Source of the DNA: an uncultured Poribacteria bacterium
GTDB taxonomy: Bacteria > Poribacteria > WGA-4E > WGA-3G
Length of the DNA: 64,000 nt
Assembly: GCA_958295855.1 (NCBI GenBank)
Contig: OY282383.1
Coordinates: 4,134,481 to 4,198,480, forward strand
Direction: 5' to 3'
Positions 43,401 through 51,216 of this stretch are shown here, in pieces. Positions within the stretch are counted from its first letter, which is position 1. Every line of letters starts with the position of its first letter. A model generated the notes under the pieces. The model saw only the letters and a list, made by a program, of their open reading frames with translations, ran no database searches and was not told the origin of the DNA. The position numbers were made by a program, and so were the translations under genes.

Positions 43401-44509
43401 CGCCTGATGCAGAAGATACTCGTCCCGCACCGGTGCAAAATCAGCAACAGCCACCTCCCCCGCCAGAACCAGGAGGCAGGCGTAGAGGCAGTGGTCGAAT
43501 CGCCAGCGTGTATTTCCTAAATACACAACAAGCCTGGGCTGTCGGTGCTGCTGGACGGATTTACTATACCGCAGATGGCGGGCAAACTTGGGAACGTCAA
43601 CTCGGAGAACAACAACTTGATAACTTCCGGGATATCCTCTTCTACGATGATAGAAACGGTTGGATAGCAGGCGACGGCGGCACCTTGTTAGAAACCCAAG
43701 ATGGCGGGCAGACCTGGAAACAACTCCCAAGCCGAACGCGCCAACGCATCGTCGGAGTCAACTTTACAAGCCTTGAACCCAAGTGGGGGTGGGCAATGCA
43801 ACGCGACGGCACCGTGCTGTATACCACAGATGGAAAAACATGGACACCCGGTGACACGCCAGAGCGGCCACCCTTCATTGAAGGCGATCCGCCTCGCAGT
43901 TTTGCCATGAACGATATTGACTTCGGCAAATTCTCTGAAGGCTGGGCAGTCGGTGCCGATGGACAAATCATCCACAATAAAGATGGCGGCCCAACGTGGA
44001 CACCACAGCGCACTACGACAGGTAAAGACCTCATCGGTGTGGATATGAAGTTCGCGCCCCTCGGATGGGCAGCCGGACACAGCGGCATCATTCAGCGAAC
44101 TATCAACGGCGGTGACTATTGGAGATTCCACGAAACTCAAACGGGCTACGATCTCGAGGCTGTCTCATTTATCGCCAAGCGGAAAGGATGGGCGGCAGGC
44201 AAGTACGGTATCGTCTTAAAGACTACCGATGGTGGTTTCAACTGGGAGGCGAAAACTACGGGCGTAACCAACACACTCCATGGCATCCTTGCCCTCTCCG
44301 AAACCGAAATCTATGTTGTCGGCGATAAGGGCTTGATCCTGCATTCAACTGATGGCGGCGACACATGGGAACAGGAACATACCGATATTGACAACGACCT
44401 CTATGTCATCACCCGCGCCAAAGACGGTAAAGCACTGTGGGTTGTTGGGCAGTGGGGTATTGTCCTTCGCCGGAAGCTAGAGACACAGGAGCGAATGTCA
44501 ATGCGGTAA
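40496..44509 (+). CDS. Large Ycf48-like (photosystem II stability/assembly factor-like) beta-propeller lipoprotein
   Basis: A 1337-residue lipoprotein. The lipobox LFLFNGC places cysteine at about residue 25. The rest is dozens of repeats of the form GW-(I/A)-V-G-x-x-G-x-I-x-x-T-x-DGG-x-TW-x-x-Q-x-SGT, the Ycf48/BNR-type propeller repeat, arranged in three blocks. Linkers are EAEAETPEEEIPVEPVA (about 620-640) and a long proline- and acidic-rich stretch (about 920-1000, including QQQPPPPPEPGGRRRG). Normal Ycf48 is about 330 residues and forms a single seven-bladed propeller, so three or more propellers are joined here. There is no photosystem context. A structural or ligand-binding surface role is inferred. 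Confidence 0.85.
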   Translation: MKSKSHSILYTTAFLLGILFLFNGCVKMEATRKADWETHFTDLHFVNAKQGWIVGLEGLIIHTTDGGKTWNKQEVDTTGDFKSVYFTNTNYGWAVGDEGLVATTDDGGRHWTFQRSGTSAMLRDVFFANSKEGWIVGEDADVLYTENGGKEWKRYPYVSEFPLNGVWFVNDSKGWLVGEYDRIFHTDTGGKAWQEQSNRFAGERDRLINDNKHVFFISENEGWIAGSDGSIFHTTTGGANWQRQDSRIPLINGHVRDTINSIHFTDENYGIAVADVGFITRTQDGGANWQLMESGTENNLTGIQFTGPKEAWAVGWYGTILHTTDAGATWEMTGGITANDLQNVQFTDANRAIAVGKRGTMTMSNDGGQTWNEVDTDIWDGIWNIYFATDKHGWAVGERGLIVHTKDGGNTWERQTGGGGYTLRAVHFISSKKGWIVGDLSTILHTSDGGESWVQQTPGEFHMLKGVFFLDDKKGWAIGWPGICLTTRDGGLTWAPQTTGTYNELYAVYFADENKGWIVGQFGEILYTQNGGKQWKFQRSGTQENLNKLYFADTQHGLIVGDNGAMLTTVNGGEKWVIQESGTDNDLYGLALSPEGVVAVGKGGIAMRYSVEEAELPAKLPPVAEAEAETPEEEIPVEPVAYHWDIIRQATWQTNFSDTHFVDAHGAIKGWAVGSGGAIAHTKDGGQTWLPQHSGVTENLQQIHFADAKNGWIIGRGIILRTENAGESWQIVRKTVQNLRRISAVQFLNTQEGWLGADIGQTLHTTDGGKTWKLQKTGTTTQSITDLHFINSQEGWAVTPQRRDGGFVLHTLDGGDYWKIQTKTNQAGVAVHFADEKHGWVILGNGNSLLTEDGGETWKLRTAKQRAQGLQRVTFHSHTHAWGLGRGGAFMTEDQGMNWKSVAVAVEGDMLAMQQPEMEIPEEGLVEDEQAEAETPVLQTDQDPAELFQNLLREQTQRPGRFAPEGELPPDAEDTRPAPVQNQQQPPPPPEPGGRRRGSGRIASVYFLNTQQAWAVGAAGRIYYTADGGQTWERQLGEQQLDNFRDILFYDDRNGWIAGDGGTLLETQDGGQTWKQLPSRTRQRIVGVNFTSLEPKWGWAMQRDGTVLYTTDGKTWTPGDTPERPPFIEGDPPRSFAMNDIDFGKFSEGWAVGADGQIIHNKDGGPTWTPQRTTTGKDLIGVDMKFAPLGWAAGHSGIIQRTINGGDYWRFHETQTGYDLEAVSFIAKRKGWAAGKYGIVLKTTDGGFNWEAKTTGVTNTLHGILALSETEIYVVGDKGLILHSTDGGDTWEQEHTDIDNDLYVITRAKDGKALWVVGQWGIVLRRKLETQERMSMR

Positions 44510-44531
44510 GTTGTGCCATTTGCATTTGTAG

Positions 44532-44553
44532 GGGCGGGATCCCGTGCCCGCCC
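44532..44553 (+). terminator. Rho-independent terminator after the Ycf48-like gene
   Basis: GGGCGGGATCCCGTGCCCGC and the remaining CC form a GC-rich hairpin followed by ATTTTTC, 22 bp after the stop. It also belongs to the GTAGGGGCGGG... palindrome family. Confidence 0.65.
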
Positions 44554-44724
44554 ATTTTTCTTTGTGTTTTGTAGGGGTTGCCGTAGTGTTCGCCCGTTGC
44601 TGGTTTCTTGTAGAGGCAGATTTCTGTGCCCGCTATGCTATTAATGTGTATAGCCGGAGGGTATCGCGCAGTCCAAAGGCTCGCTTTGATAAAAGATTGT
44701 GCAGACGGATTCTTGGAGACACTC

Positions 44725-45297
44725 ATGGCATCTACAGCAAGAACTTATCTTACACCCGGAGAATACCTCGCTTTTGAACGCAAGGCAACTACCAAACACG
44801 AGTACCTCCTTGGAGAAATAGTTGCGATGTCTGGGGCAAGTTTTACGCATAATTTCATCACCGGGGATATCTTCGGTGAGCTCCGAGAACAACTGAAAGG
44901 ACGGAAGTGTAAAGCTGCCACCAGTGATATGCGCGTTAAGGTTAGCGGAACGAGCTCCTACTTCTACCCGGATGTCGTCGTTTTTTGCGGGGAACCCCTT
45001 GCAGAGGATAATCAATTTGACACGCTTCTCAACCCAACTGTTATCGTTGAGGTGCTTTCTCCTTCAACTGAAGCGTATGATAGAGGTGAGAAATTCGCAC
45101 ATTATCAGCAACTCGCGTCCTTGCAAGAATACGTCCTCGTTTCCCAAGACAAGGTTCACGTTGAACACTATCTTTGCCAAGGGTCCCAGTGGGTGCTAAC
45201 CGAATTTCAGGAACTTGATGATGTCATGCGGCTCGTTTCAATTGCGTGCGAACTGCGTTTGCGGGACATCTACAGCCGCGTTGATTTGAGCGAGTGA
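44725..45297 (+). CDS. Uma2 family (DUF820) endonuclease, copy 1
   Basis: A 190-residue Uma2-type protein with a PD-(D/E)xK-like fold. The pattern is LTPGEYLAFERKATTKHEYL, GEIVAMSGAS, the acidic core YFYPDVVVFCGEP and VIVEVLSPSTEAYDRGEKF, then the C-terminal FAHYQQLASLQEYVLVSQDK. Uma2 genes expand strongly in cyanobacteria and uncultivated marine lineages and have no agreed role. GGAGA precedes the ATG at 44725. A longer frame to 44626 is not supported. It is a tandem duplicate of the gene at 45573. Confidence 0.88.
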   Translation: MASTARTYLTPGEYLAFERKATTKHEYLLGEIVAMSGASFTHNFITGDIFGELREQLKGRKCKAATSDMRVKVSGTSSYFYPDVVVFCGEPLAEDNQFDTLLNPTVIVEVLSPSTEAYDRGEKFAHYQQLASLQEYVLVSQDKVHVEHYLCQGSQWVLTEFQELDDVMRLVSIACELRLRDIYSRVDLSE

Positions 45298-45572
45298 GAG
45301 AAGGGTAGCTGGCACGTTCCGCAGGTTTCAGGGTAACCCGAAGAACCACAACGCCCTTGTTAAAAAATGGATAACATGAAAGAATGGAAAGTGATAAATA
45401 GAAAGCAAAAAAGGCACGGCACGGGAAACATTATTACATTGTGCAAACCATTATGCCCAGCGAGGGGATTTGAAGGACGCTGGCTATTTCAACACGCTCG
45501 TTACATCGTGGGGTAGAATACTATAGGCTCGCTTTGATAAAAGATTGTGCAGACAGATTCTTGGAGACACTC

Positions 45573-46145
45573 ATGGCATCTACAGCAAGAACTTATCTTA
45601 CACCCGGAGAATACCTCGCTTTTGAACATAAGGCGATTACTAAACACGAATACCTCAGCGGAGAGATAGTCGCGATGTCCGGAGCGAGTAACGCGCATAA
45701 TCTCATCACTGGGGATATCTTCGCTGAACTTCACGGCCAGTTGAAAGGGGGGCGGTGCCTTGTCTACACGGGCGATATGCGCGTGAAGACTAGCGCTACG
45801 ATATCGTACTTCTACCCCGATATTACAGTTGTCTGTGATAAACCACGCTTTGAAGATCGCACCTTCTACACGCTCCTCAACCCTATCGTTGTGGTAGAGG
45901 TGCTTTCTCCTTCAACTGAAGCGTATGATAGAGGTGAGAAATTCGCGCATTATCAGCAACTCGCGTCCTTGCAAGAATACGTCCTCGTTTCCCAAGACAA
46001 GGTTCACGTTGAACACTATCTTTGCCAAGGGTCCCAGTGGGCGCTAACCGAATTTCAGGAACTTGATGATGTCATGCGGCTCGTCTCAATTGCGTGCGAA
46101 CTGCGTTTGCGGGACATCTACAGCCGAGTTGATTTGAGCGAGTGA
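45573..46145 (+). CDS. Uma2 family (DUF820) endonuclease, copy 2
   Basis: A 190-residue paralogue of the 44725 gene. The N-terminal 15 codons and 45 bp of upstream DNA are almost identical to copy 1. The central segment (NAHNLITGDIFAELHGQLKG, DITVVCDKPRFEDRTFYT) differs clearly. The last 80 codons are nearly identical again (VEVLSPSTEAYDRGEKF to SRVDLSE). The acidic core YFYPDITVV and VEVLSPS are kept. The mosaic suggests gene conversion or recent duplication with a swapped centre. Confidence 0.88.
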   Translation: MASTARTYLTPGEYLAFEHKAITKHEYLSGEIVAMSGASNAHNLITGDIFAELHGQLKGGRCLVYTGDMRVKTSATISYFYPDITVVCDKPRFEDRTFYTLLNPIVVVEVLSPSTEAYDRGEKFAHYQQLASLQEYVLVSQDKVHVEHYLCQGSQWALTEFQELDDVMRLVSIACELRLRDIYSRVDLSE

Positions 46146-46265
46146 AAAAACGGATTGCTAGGGTATCTTGTCTGAATGCGCGTCGCAGATTTCGCGGATT
46201 TTGGCATCTACTTAAAGCTCCGGGTGTGCCATAAGAAGTTGGGTTTCAACTCCGTTCCAATCCAA

Positions 46266-46620
46266 AAAGAAACCCGATTTTGACAGGTAAAAATCCCCGC
46301 CTTCTGTAAAATGCCCTGCAAAGCAGGGATATTTACCATCGCGGGGCATTATACCTCAACGGAAAAATCGGAGCAGAAACTGAATTGATGAAAGATCCAA
46401 CCTACATGCTAAATTGACACCTATGAGACGTGCAAGAATCAGCACCGCTTCTTGGGTATAGACATTTCGCCCGAATATTACCAAACCGCAACAGTAAACA
46501 AACGGGACAACCAGAAAAAACTTGACGCAGCCAATAAGATATGCTATACTCTATGCATAATGAACGATTTTAACTTCATCGACCTCTTTGCCGGAATCAA
46601 AGGAATTACACCGGAAAAAT
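46266..46620 (+). pseudogene. Degraded DNA methylase fragments (start, C-terminal part, C5-methylase start)
   Basis: Three pieces can be read. At 46388 a start MKDPTYMLN stops at once, and its upstream 20 bp (AATCGGAGCAGAAACTGAATTG) also precede the methylase fragment at 47808. At about 46410-46555 the frame CKNQHRFLGIDISPEYYQTA looks like the C-terminal motif I strand of an amino-methyltransferase. At 46560 MNDFNFIDLFAGIKGITPEK resembles the start of a cytosine-5 methylase (FIDLFAGIGG), stopped by TGA that overlaps the ATG of the VWA gene as ATGA. The stretch 46146-46265 holds only repeat-like sequence (CGCAGATTTCGCGGATTTTGG). Hairpin GCCCTGCAAAGCAGGG is at about 46310. Confidence 0.6.
46522..46550 (+). 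promoter_or_regulatory. Sigma-70-like promoter upstream of the VWA gene
   Basis: TTGACG at 46522-46527 and TATACT at 46545-46550 are 17 bp apart. It lies inside the methylase remnant and would start transcription just before the 20-codon MNDFNFIDLFAG leader and the VWA gene. Confidence 0.65.
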
Positions 46621-47587
46621 GAAATCAAAATCCAGCAAATCCCTACTCATTTCAGTCCTATTGCACCTCAGCGTTGGCATCCTCGGATTCTTCTTCTGGT
46701 TTAGCACGAACCCGGCACGGGAAGCTGCCGGTATTAATGCCATGTTTATCATGGAAGAAAAACCGAAGGTGAGACGCGTAACACCGCCAAAGCGGGCACA
46801 AGTCCGACATCAAAAGACGCGGGACGTGAGTCAACCGCAACTCAAAATTCTCACCAGTAATCAGCCTGTCAGCAACCGAGGAGTCGTTTCTGCGGCGGAA
46901 CCCGCACCGTTCCAACCGTTTGACACCAACAACTTGAGCGAGCCTATCGGCCCCACCGCAACAGCTGTTGAATTTGATGATGTACCCCGTGTGCAAAAGG
47001 GCGTCGAACGCCCGATTAAAAAGCAACCGAAAGCCAAAACGCGCCCTAAGAGCAGATTAGTTAAGTTCATTGAAGCGCAAGAAGGGCCACAACGCATTGT
47101 CTACTGCGTCGACCTGTCTAACAGCATGCAGAACCTGCCCGATTACAAACTCAGAAAGATTGTCAACCTCATGCGCGACTCGCTGACTTTCCTGGAACCG
47201 CACGATAGCTTTAACATCATGACGTTTAGTACCGAACTTGTCCTCTATCAAACAGGGTTTGTCCCTGTGACTGAGGAGAGGGTAACTGCATCGGCGGCGT
47301 ATTTAGCCGACATTAAATCGCACATCCACACAAAAGGCACCGACCACGATATGTTAACGGCGTTGACAGAGATAGCAAAAACCGCGCCCACCATTGTTAT
47401 CCTCTTTAGCGATGGCATCCCTACTACGATTGCGGGACCGGATCTCACCCTCGTCGGCAAGCACGCGACAGGCAACGGCCGCATTTTTGCCATGGGCATC
47501 GGAATGGCACCCAATTTCCCGGGTGCAGTGATGTTGAAACAGCTCGCCACTGTAAGCGAAGGAGACTTTTGGCTCGTTGATAGGTAG
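46619..47587 (+). CDS. VWA domain protein with N-terminal membrane anchor
   Basis: A 322-residue protein. Residues 9-28 (LLISVLLHLSVGILGFFFWF) form an anchor resembling the TonB/TolA-type N-terminus. A basic, proline-rich linker (KPKVRRVTPPKRAQVRHQK...KKQPKAKTRPKSR) follows. The von Willebrand A domain starts at about 158 with RIVYCVDLSNSM, the DxSxS metal-ion site, and continues with SFNIMTFSTEL, TDHDMLTALTEI and TIVILFSDGIPT. Its ATG overlaps the TGA of a truncated methylase leader, so it may be translated by coupling. Similar proteins occur near TonB or ExbB genes, none of which are here. Confidence 0.85.
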   Translation: MKSKSSKSLLISVLLHLSVGILGFFFWFSTNPAREAAGINAMFIMEEKPKVRRVTPPKRAQVRHQKTRDVSQPQLKILTSNQPVSNRGVVSAAEPAPFQPFDTNNLSEPIGPTATAVEFDDVPRVQKGVERPIKKQPKAKTRPKSRLVKFIEAQEGPQRIVYCVDLSNSMQNLPDYKLRKIVNLMRDSLTFLEPHDSFNIMTFSTELVLYQTGFVPVTEERVTASAAYLADIKSHIHTKGTDHDMLTALTEIAKTAPTIVILFSDGIPTTIAGPDLTLVGKHATGNGRIFAMGIGMAPNFPGAVMLKQLATVSEGDFWLVDR

Positions 47588-47722
47588 CACCTGTTGAATC
47601 TGTTGCTAGGTTTTATACATACATGATTGCACCATGCAGGCTTCTTTTCGTTAATCCGTAAGAAATACTCTCGAACCAAGTTGTGAGTGATTAGCGAACA
47701 ACTTTTTTATTTTTTACATTAA

Positions 47723-47807
47723 GAAACCCGATTTTGACACAAAGGATAATACCCCCGCAAAGCGGGGGTGCTTGCCACCTGGAAAAATCGGAGCAGAAAC
47801 TGAATTG
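47723..47807. repeat. Hairpin and leader repeat shared with 46266-46387
   Basis: GAAACCCGATTTTGACA, then CCCCCGCAAAGCGGGGG, then AAAAATCGGAGCAGAAACTG AATTGATGAAAGA occur here and in 46266-46395 with a different hairpin core. Two copies of the same methylase 5' region therefore exist, one in front of a stub and one in front of a longer fragment. Confidence 0.7.
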
Positions 47808-48345
47808 ATGAAAGACCGAACCATTTTTTCCAACGACAATCTGTTTGTTCTTCGCGGCTTAGATACCGCCTCCGTGGATTTGATTTATCTAGACCCGCCC
47901 TTCAATTCCAATCGGAACTACGCCGCACCTATCGGCAGCCAGGCAGCAGGGACAGCCTTTAAAGACACCTGGAGCCTGTCTGATGTGGATAACGCATGGC
48001 ACGGCGAGATTGCCGACCGGGAGCCTGCATTGTATCAAGCCATTCACACCGCTGAGCTCACACACGGGAAAAGCATGAAGTCTTATCTGATTATGATGGC
48101 AGTGCGGTTGCTAGAGATGAAACGCGTCTTGAAAAAGACAGGGAGTGTCTATCTACACTGCGACGACACTGCTGTCCACTATCTGAAGGTAGTGATGGAC
48201 GCGGTGTTCGGTAGCCGAAACTTCCGCAACGACCTGGCGTGGCGCAGGGCCGTATCCCACAACGATGCCCGCCGATTCGGGCGCAACCTCGACAATCTGC
48301 TGTTCTACGCGAACGGCAGCAAATCTATATGGAATCCGACAAAAA
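47808..48345 (+). pseudogene. 5' fragment of a site-specific DNA methyltransferase
   Basis: The frame MKDRTIFSNDNLFVLRGLDT, SVDLIYLDPPFNSNRNYAAP (motif IV DPPF) and THGKSMKSYLIMMAVRLLEM matches the N-terminal third of a beta-class amino-methyltransferase. VYLHCDDTAVHYLKVVMDAV and NLLFYANGSKSIWNPTKK follow, and family similarity ends at about 48345, where the reading continues into the sulfatase start region. The SAM motif I is missing. The frame stays open to 48455 but in the wrong frame relative to the sulfatase. It is a truncated gene, probably inactive. Confidence 0.82.
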
Positions 48346-48358
48346 AGAGAGCAAATAT

Positions 48359-49723
48359 ATGCCACAAGATGCAAATCAACCTAATGTTATCGTTTTTTTC
48401 ACCGATCAGCAGCGGTGGGATACCTCCGGGTTGCACGGCAATCCACTCGACCTGATGCCTAACTTCGACCGGATGGCACAGAGCGGGACACATGTTCATC
48501 GCTCCTTTACGTGCCAACCTGTCTGCGGGCCCGCACGTTCATGCCTACAAACGGGGTTATACGCTACTCGCACCGGATGCTTCCGAAACGGCATCCCGTT
48601 ATCGCCAAACCTCAAGACCCTCGCACACCACTTCGGCGAGACAGGTTATGCCACCGGGTACATCGGCAAATGGCACCTCTATAGTGGCGGCACCGGACCT
48701 GGACCGGTGCCAGCCGAGCAGCGCGGTGGGTATGACTATTGGTTAGCATCCAACGTACTCGAATTCACATCCGATGCTTACCAAACAACCCTTTACGATA
48801 ACGACAATCAACCCGTGCATCTCCCCGGTTATCGCGTGGATGCGCTCACCGATGCTGTCATACGGTACGTTGACAGGCACAAGAAAGAGCCTTTTTATCT
48901 TTTCACTTCATACATTGAACCGCACCATCAAAACCATCTGGACGATTATCCACCGCCGGATGGGTATCGGGAGCGGTATACAGGGAAGTGGATACCGCCG
49001 GACCTTGCCGCGCTGAGCGGGTCAACGCACCAGCACTTAGGTGGCTACTACGGCATGGTAAAAAGGTTGGACGAGGCACTCGGCAGGCTTTTGGATGCAC
49101 TCAAAAGTCTCAACCTGCTTGATAACACGATTATCCTCTTTACCTCCGACCACGGATGCCATTTCAAAACCCGCAATAGCGAATACAAACGCTCATGCCA
49201 TGAGAGTTCGATTCGTGTGCCAACTGCCTTCTACGGTCCCGGTTTCATCGGCGGTGGGCAAATTCAAGAGCTCGTCAGCCTCGTTGATCTGCCGCCGACG
49301 CTGCTGGATGCCGCGGGCCTCGTGGTACCCGGTGAAATGCAGGGGCGTTCCATTATGCCACTCCTCCGGGGCGAAACGGATGACTGGCCGGAAGAGGTCT
49401 TTGTCCAAATTAGTGAGGCACAGGTAGGGCGCGCTGTCCGTACCCAACGCTGGAAATACGGTGTGGATGCCCCTAATAAGCGCGGCGGCAGAGATGCTGG
49501 TTCTGACCGGTATGTAGAGCAATATCTCTATGATCTCCAGGCAGATCCGTACGAGTTGCGGAATCTCATCGGATTGCAATCCCATGAAATTGTCACAGCG
49601 GTGATGCGGGAACGACTCATTCGGCGGATGCTGGAGGCAGGCGAAGAGGCTCCGACAATCGACCCGGCACCCACGCAGAGAGGTGGACAACGCGGAGTCT
49701 CCGAAGCAGAAGCAAGAAGTTAA
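48359..49723 (+). CDS. Sulfatase (second copy of the family)
   Basis: A 454-residue sulfatase. NVIVFFTDQQRWDTSGLHGNPL is the metal-binding opening. QPVCGPARSCLQTGLYATRTG carries the CxPxR-type formylglycine signature, and IGKWHLYSGG follows. TIILFTSDHGCHFKTRNSEYKRSCHESSIRVPT holds the second metal-binding region, and RAVRTQRWKYGVDAP is near the end. An ATG at 48329 is possible, but AAGAGAG before 48359 favours this start. It begins inside the tail of the truncated methylase. The enolase-superfamily gene lies 347 bp downstream, and the combination suggests sulfated sugar or acid-sugar catabolism. Confidence 0.92.
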   Translation: MPQDANQPNVIVFFTDQQRWDTSGLHGNPLDLMPNFDRMAQSGTHVHRSFTCQPVCGPARSCLQTGLYATRTGCFRNGIPLSPNLKTLAHHFGETGYATGYIGKWHLYSGGTGPGPVPAEQRGGYDYWLASNVLEFTSDAYQTTLYDNDNQPVHLPGYRVDALTDAVIRYVDRHKKEPFYLFTSYIEPHHQNHLDDYPPPDGYRERYTGKWIPPDLAALSGSTHQHLGGYYGMVKRLDEALGRLLDALKSLNLLDNTIILFTSDHGCHFKTRNSEYKRSCHESSIRVPTAFYGPGFIGGGQIQELVSLVDLPPTLLDAAGLVVPGEMQGRSIMPLLRGETDDWPEEVFVQISEAQVGRAVRTQRWKYGVDAPNKRGGRDAGSDRYVEQYLYDLQADPYELRNLIGLQSHEIVTAVMRERLIRRMLEAGEEAPTIDPAPTQRGGQRGVSEAEARS

Positions 49724-50070
49724 TTGAGGGGGTCATAAATTCATTTTTTTCAGGGAGAAGGTGCCTCTTTTGTAGCGGAATCTGTTAGATTGCGTTGAAT
49801 CCGCGCCCATCCGCTATTCAGGCACCAAGCATTATGAACCCCTTCAAATAATTGGATAATTTGGTATGAAGAATGGGCGATGAATCGCCAGACTACGAAT
49901 CGCGCTGCTTGCACGACAGTCTTACATAAGAAGGCTCCGGCGAGATTTTTGCGGCTAAAAGGGTATCACCCCGCAAAGCGGGGAAAATACCACCTACGCC
50001 CAAATGCGACGTGCATTCACAGTTTTTACAACGACAGCAAGCATCATAGGAACTAGGCATAATTAAAAAA
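49724..50070. other. Intergenic region with 70-bp repeat copy (49944-50017)
   Basis: No gene is seen. TTTTTGCGGCTAAAAGGGTA followed by TCACCCCGCAAAGCGGGG and CACCTACGCCCAAATGCGAC GTGCAT matches the block at 51398-51468, so the enolase gene is flanked by direct repeats. Confidence 0.65.
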
Positions 50071-51216
50071 ATGAAAATTACAGATGTCAAAACCCTAGTC
50101 ATGGGGACAAGTTGGCGCAATTTAACCTTTGTTAAAGTTGAAACCGATGAAGGCTTGACCGGCATCAGCGAGGTGCGGATGAACAACCGCACAGACGCGC
50201 TTGTCGCCTATATTGATGGCGCGAAACGCCGACACGTCATCGGGAGCGATCCGTTCAACACCGAAGACCTTTATCAACGGATGTTTCGCAATGATTATGG
50301 GCGCGCAGGTGAAATCGTTGCGACCGGTATTAGCGTCGTTGAGGTCGCATGTTGGGACATTATAGGCAAAGCACTGAACCAGCCTGTCTACCGGTTGCTC
50401 GGTGGTGCCTGCCGTGATCAGATTAAGGCGTATGCCAACGGTTGGTATCGCGTGGAACGCGCACCCGAAGAGTTTCACGCCGCCGCCAAAAGGGTGCTTG
50501 AAAAAGGCTATAAGGCACTTAAGTTCGACCCGTTTGGTGCTGGCTATTACGAACTCTCTTATGAAGAGAAATTGAAATCCGTTGCGCTCGTTGAAGCAGT
50601 CCGAGATGCTGTCGGACCGGATGTCGAAATTCTCGTTGAGATGCACGGCAGGTTCAGCCCTTATATGGCGATTGAGATTTCTGCGGAATTGGAGAAATTC
50701 CAACCCAGTTGGGTGGAGGAGCCTGTGCCGCCGGATAACATTGCCGCGCTCGCAAAAGCAGCAGACAAGATTAACCTCCCTGTCGCCACCGGCGAGCGGC
50801 TTCACAATAAGTATGAATACCGCGAGCTGATTAACCTTCAGGCGGCGGACATCCTGCAACCTGACATCACGCAGACAGGCGGTTTGTTGGAAACCAAGAA
50901 AATCGCGGCGATGGGGGATATGTGCTATATGACGGTAGCACCCCATAACGTCGGCGGTCCCGTTTCTACTGCAACCGCTTTGCACTTTGCCGCTTGCACC
51001 ACCAACTTCAAAATTCAGGAGCATTTCAACGATTTCTCCGAGGCGTGGGTGAAGGAAGCCGCAACAGGATGTCCTGAAGTGGTTAACGGCTATTTTAGCC
51101 TGCCTAATGGCCCTGGACTCGGCATGGAGTTGAATGAGGCCCTCATCGCTGAGCATCCCTATCGCGCAGGTTCATTTAACCTCTGGGAAGACGATTGGCA
51201 CAAACGGGAATATTAG
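50071..51216 (+). CDS. Mandelate racemase/muconate lactonizing enzyme family (enolase superfamily)
   Basis: A 381-residue enolase-superfamily protein. Metal and catalytic residues are visible: EILVEMHGRF (first ligand), PSWVEEPVPPDN (second), VATGERLHNKYEY (third) and the general base region GDMCYMTVAPHNVGGP. The lysine region GYKALKFDPFG is near 150. It probably dehydrates an acid sugar, but members are too diverse to name the substrate. It starts with an AT-rich leader and no strong Shine-Dalgarno. Direct repeats flank it on both sides. The long open frame on the opposite strand is only its shadow. Confidence 0.9.
   Translation: MKITDVKTLVMGTSWRNLTFVKVETDEGLTGISEVRMNNRTDALVAYIDGAKRRHVIGSDPFNTEDLYQRMFRNDYGRAGEIVATGISVVEVACWDIIGKALNQPVYRLLGGACRDQIKAYANGWYRVERAPEEFHAAAKRVLEKGYKALKFDPFGAGYYELSYEEKLKSVALVEAVRDAVGPDVEILVEMHGRFSPYMAIEISAELEKFQPSWVEEPVPPDNIAALAKAADKINLPVATGERLHNKYEYRELINLQAADILQPDITQTGGLLETKKIAAMGDMCYMTVAPHNVGGPVSTATALHFAACTTNFKIQEHFNDFSEAWVKEAATGCPEVVNGYFSLPNGPGLGMELNEALIAEHPYRAGSFNLWEDDWHKREY

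Larger units (their letters stand above)
44692..46145 (+). repeat. Large direct repeats made by the Uma2 duplication
   Basis: The block CTCGCTTTGATAAAAGATTG with the following 70 bp occurs at 44682-44765 and again at 45530-45615. A second repeated block of about 245 bp occurs at 45052-45297 and 45900-46145. The DNA between them in the two copies is diverged. Confidence 0.8.

Noticed and set aside
47588..47722. Short gene between the VWA protein and the methylase fragment
   Set aside because: Only short frames without start signals are present in this AT-rich stretch.
50122..51156. 344-residue minus-strand open frame inside the enolase gene
   Set aside because: It is the antisense shadow of a gene with all enolase-superfamily ligands intact.
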